Assembly: GCA_029983575.1 (NCBI GenBank)
Contig: JASBZE010000011.1
Coordinates: forward strand, 1-33,010
Direction: 5' to 3'
Length of the DNA stretch: 33,010 nt
DNA from: Peptostreptococcaceae bacterium
Lineage (GTDB): Bacteria; Bacillota; Clostridia; Peptostreptococcales; Peptostreptococcaceae
Made by a program: the position numbers and the translations under genes. Below are positions 31,922 to 33,010 of the stretch, piece after piece. The notes under the pieces are model-generated. The model had not been told where the DNA came from. It was given only the letters and a program-made list of their open reading frames with translations, and ran no database searches. Each line of letters starts with the position of its first letter. Within the stretch, counting starts at the first letter, position 1.

Positions 31922-32845
31922 TTATTTAAGGAATAGTGCCTTTAGATTTAGAAATAACTTTTCTTGATTTGGCGCTTTATTTTTAAAAGTGACTTTGTTA
32001 ATATAAACATATCCGTCCCTTACTTCTATAAACATAGGTTTTTCTCTATCCTTCAACTTGATTTCTAAGGTTGCACTTTCTTTTGTACTTCCTATCTTTC
32101 CTTCTACTGTTGCCAGTCTAATCTTATTTAGTTCACCTACTACATAAGGGAACCTATTTTTTGGAATTGGATAGTTATTTAAAGTGTTGAAGTTATAAAC
32201 CAAGTCGATTGATTCGACATTTTCAGGTTTTAAATTCATAATATCAGATTCTGTATTTATATATCTTGAGTCATATGGTCTACCTGAATTGTCAAATTGG
32301 TAAGATATACCGTCAATTTCTGCGTTTCTATTTATAATCATAACGCCGTTTATGTCAGAGTAGTAATAATGCCCATCCTTGTTAAACCAACCGTAGTGTA
32401 ATTTTCCAAAGTCGTCAAAATAATACCAGCTGTTTTCCTTTAAGGTCCAGGTATCGTGAATCATAGCTCCACCTTGAGCAAAGAAATACCAGTTATCTCT
32501 ATACTTAAGCCATCCTGTCCTAAGTGAACCATTAGGATTTAGATAGTACCATTTACCATTGTCATAAAGCCATTGATTGCTGAGCATATTTCCGTTTGAA
32601 TCGAAATAGTACCAAACATTATTTAGATATGCCCATCCGTTAGAAGCGTATTTATTGTTCATAAACCTGTACTTCCAATAGCCACCTTCTTTGAACCATC
32701 CGCTTACGACCTTAGGAGCAGCGTATGATTTATATTCTGTCATAGGTAGAACTCCTCCCAATAATAGGGAAGTTGACATAATGATTGCTAAAAATAGCCT
32801 TTTCTTATTCTTTAAACTGCATTTAAAAATATTTTTAATATTCAT
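31922..32845 (-). CDS. Secreted protein with choline-binding-type cell-wall repeats
   Basis: The 307-residue precursor begins with a positively charged N-terminus and a hydrophobic segment (FLAIIMSTSLLLGGVLP), with likely cleavage after SYAA near residue 43. Residues about 48-180 carry six or seven repeats of roughly 20 residues of the CW_binding_1 type, with cores such as NVWYYFDSNGNM, GKWYYLNPNGSLRTGW and NSWYYFDDFGKL. These bind choline or related wall teichoic acid groups. The last 100 or so residues are a lysine-rich domain of no recognised family, and there is no catalytic domain. AGGAGGTGG before the ATG at 32845 sets the start; an upstream in-frame extension covers the promoter. Confidence 0.85.
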   Translation of the reverse strand: MNIKNIFKCSLKNKKRLFLAIIMSTSLLLGGVLPMTEYKSYAAPKVVSGWFKEGGYWKYRFMNNKYASNGWAYLNNVWYYFDSNGNMLSNQWLYDNGKWYYLNPNGSLRTGWLKYRDNWYFFAQGGAMIHDTWTLKENSWYYFDDFGKLHYGWFNKDGHYYYSDINGVMIINRNAEIDGISYQFDNSGRPYDSRYINTESDIMNLKPENVESIDLVYNFNTLNNYPIPKNRFPYVVGELNKIRLATVEGKIGSTKESATLEIKLKDREKPMFIEVRDGYVYINKVTFKNKAPNQEKLFLNLKALFLK

Positions 32846-32864
32846 GTAACCACCTCCTAAGATG

Positions 32865-32893
32865 AATATAGAATAAACTTTTATTTTTGTCAA
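32865..32893 (-). promoter_or_regulatory. Promoter of the cell-wall-binding protein gene
   Basis: On the minus strand TTGACA (32888-32893) and TATATT (32865-32870) are spaced by 17 bases. The start codon follows 20 bases downstream, so the leader is very short. Confidence 0.85.
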
Positions 32894-32895
32894 CC

Positions 32896-32952
32896 AAAAA
32901 AGCTGAAACGCAGATTGAAATCTCATCGAGGAAAACAAAATACGCTTCAGCT
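32896..32952 (-). terminator. Terminator of a minus-strand gene lying beyond the right edge
   Basis: AGCTGAAACG (32901-32910) and CGCTTCAGCT (32943-32952) pair with a single mismatch and enclose an AGATT/AATCT inner stem. The A-run at 32896-32901 is a T-run on the minus strand. It ends just before the -35 box of the cell-wall-binding gene. Confidence 0.8.
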
Positions 32953-33010
32953 ATTTATTTAGGTTGTATAATATATAGCGTTGATGAGAAAAATTTAAAG
33001 TCTAAAGATA

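Noticed and set aside
32953..33010. TATAAT at 32967-32972 on + as the promoter of a gene or leader to the right.
   Set aside because: No -35 box stands at the right distance, and the window ends before any gene or RNA structure can be judged.

Overview
This is a 33 kb chromosomal window from a low-GC, strictly anaerobic Gram-positive bacterium of the Clostridia/Tissierellia type. The evidence for that is a T-box leader, AGGAGG ribosome binding sites, consensus sigma-A promoters, an FabK-type fatty acid synthesis cluster with a FabT-like regulator, [FeFe]-hydrogenase maturases, an FprA flavodiiron protein and a protein with choline-binding-type cell-wall repeats. The species cannot be fixed from the sequence. 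There are no rRNA or tRNA genes, insertion sequences or CRISPR arrays.

Layout. (1) 81-1178(-): opine-dehydrogenase-family enzyme. (2) 1382-4845(+): ClC chloride/proton exchanger with a C-terminal TrkA-C-like domain, then a UvrD/PcrA-type helicase. (3) 4875-7473(+): a consensus promoter, a T-box leader whose antiterminator/terminator part is present twice in tandem, and a polar amino-acid ABC importer (lipoprotein, permease, ATPase). (4) 7583-9802(-): two tandem paralogues of the uroporphyrinogen decarboxylase superfamily that carry MtaA-like zinc ligands. (5) 10106-14008(-): hydE-hydG-hydF, the maturation set for [FeFe]-hydrogenase; no hydA lies in the window. (6) 14340-17352(+), divergent from hydEGF: three genes that look like an ABC importer relocated to the cytosol. 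They are a solute-binding-protein fold with no signal peptide and a DUF1858-like N-terminus, a HypB/CobW-like GTPase with several cysteine pairs, and an ABC ATPase with its own helical N-terminal domain. There is no permease. This is the best candidate for an undescribed system. (7) 17582-27615(+): a fatty acid synthesis operon, fabH-acpP-fabK-fabD-fabG-fabF-fabZ-accC-accD-accA, then a FabT-like MarR regulator and a second fabG-like reductase. accB, normally found between fabF and fabZ, is missing. (8) 27675-28907(-): glyA. (9) 29154-31818(+): fprA and, after a terminator, a MATE efflux protein. (10) 31922-32845(-): a secreted cell-wall-binding-repeat protein.

How the genes work together. Region 7 builds malonyl-CoA (AccC, D, A plus a BCCP encoded elsewhere), loads it on ACP (FabD) and runs the elongation cycle (FabH/FabF, FabG, FabZ, FabK). 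FabT probably senses acyl-ACP and represses the operon. HydE, HydG and HydF make and carry the 2Fe subcluster of a hydrogenase. The divergent trio may handle a metal or metallocofactor in the same cytosolic context, but this is inference from fold, cysteine content and position. FprA would remove oxygen or nitric oxide and so protect oxygen-sensitive enzymes.

Several start codons were moved downstream of the longest open frame because a ribosome binding site or a terminator decides the matter. The main cases are the ClC and MATE genes (both TTG), the importer lipoprotein, the DUF1858 protein, fabH, acpP, fabG, fabZ, accC, the second fabG and the cell-wall-binding protein.
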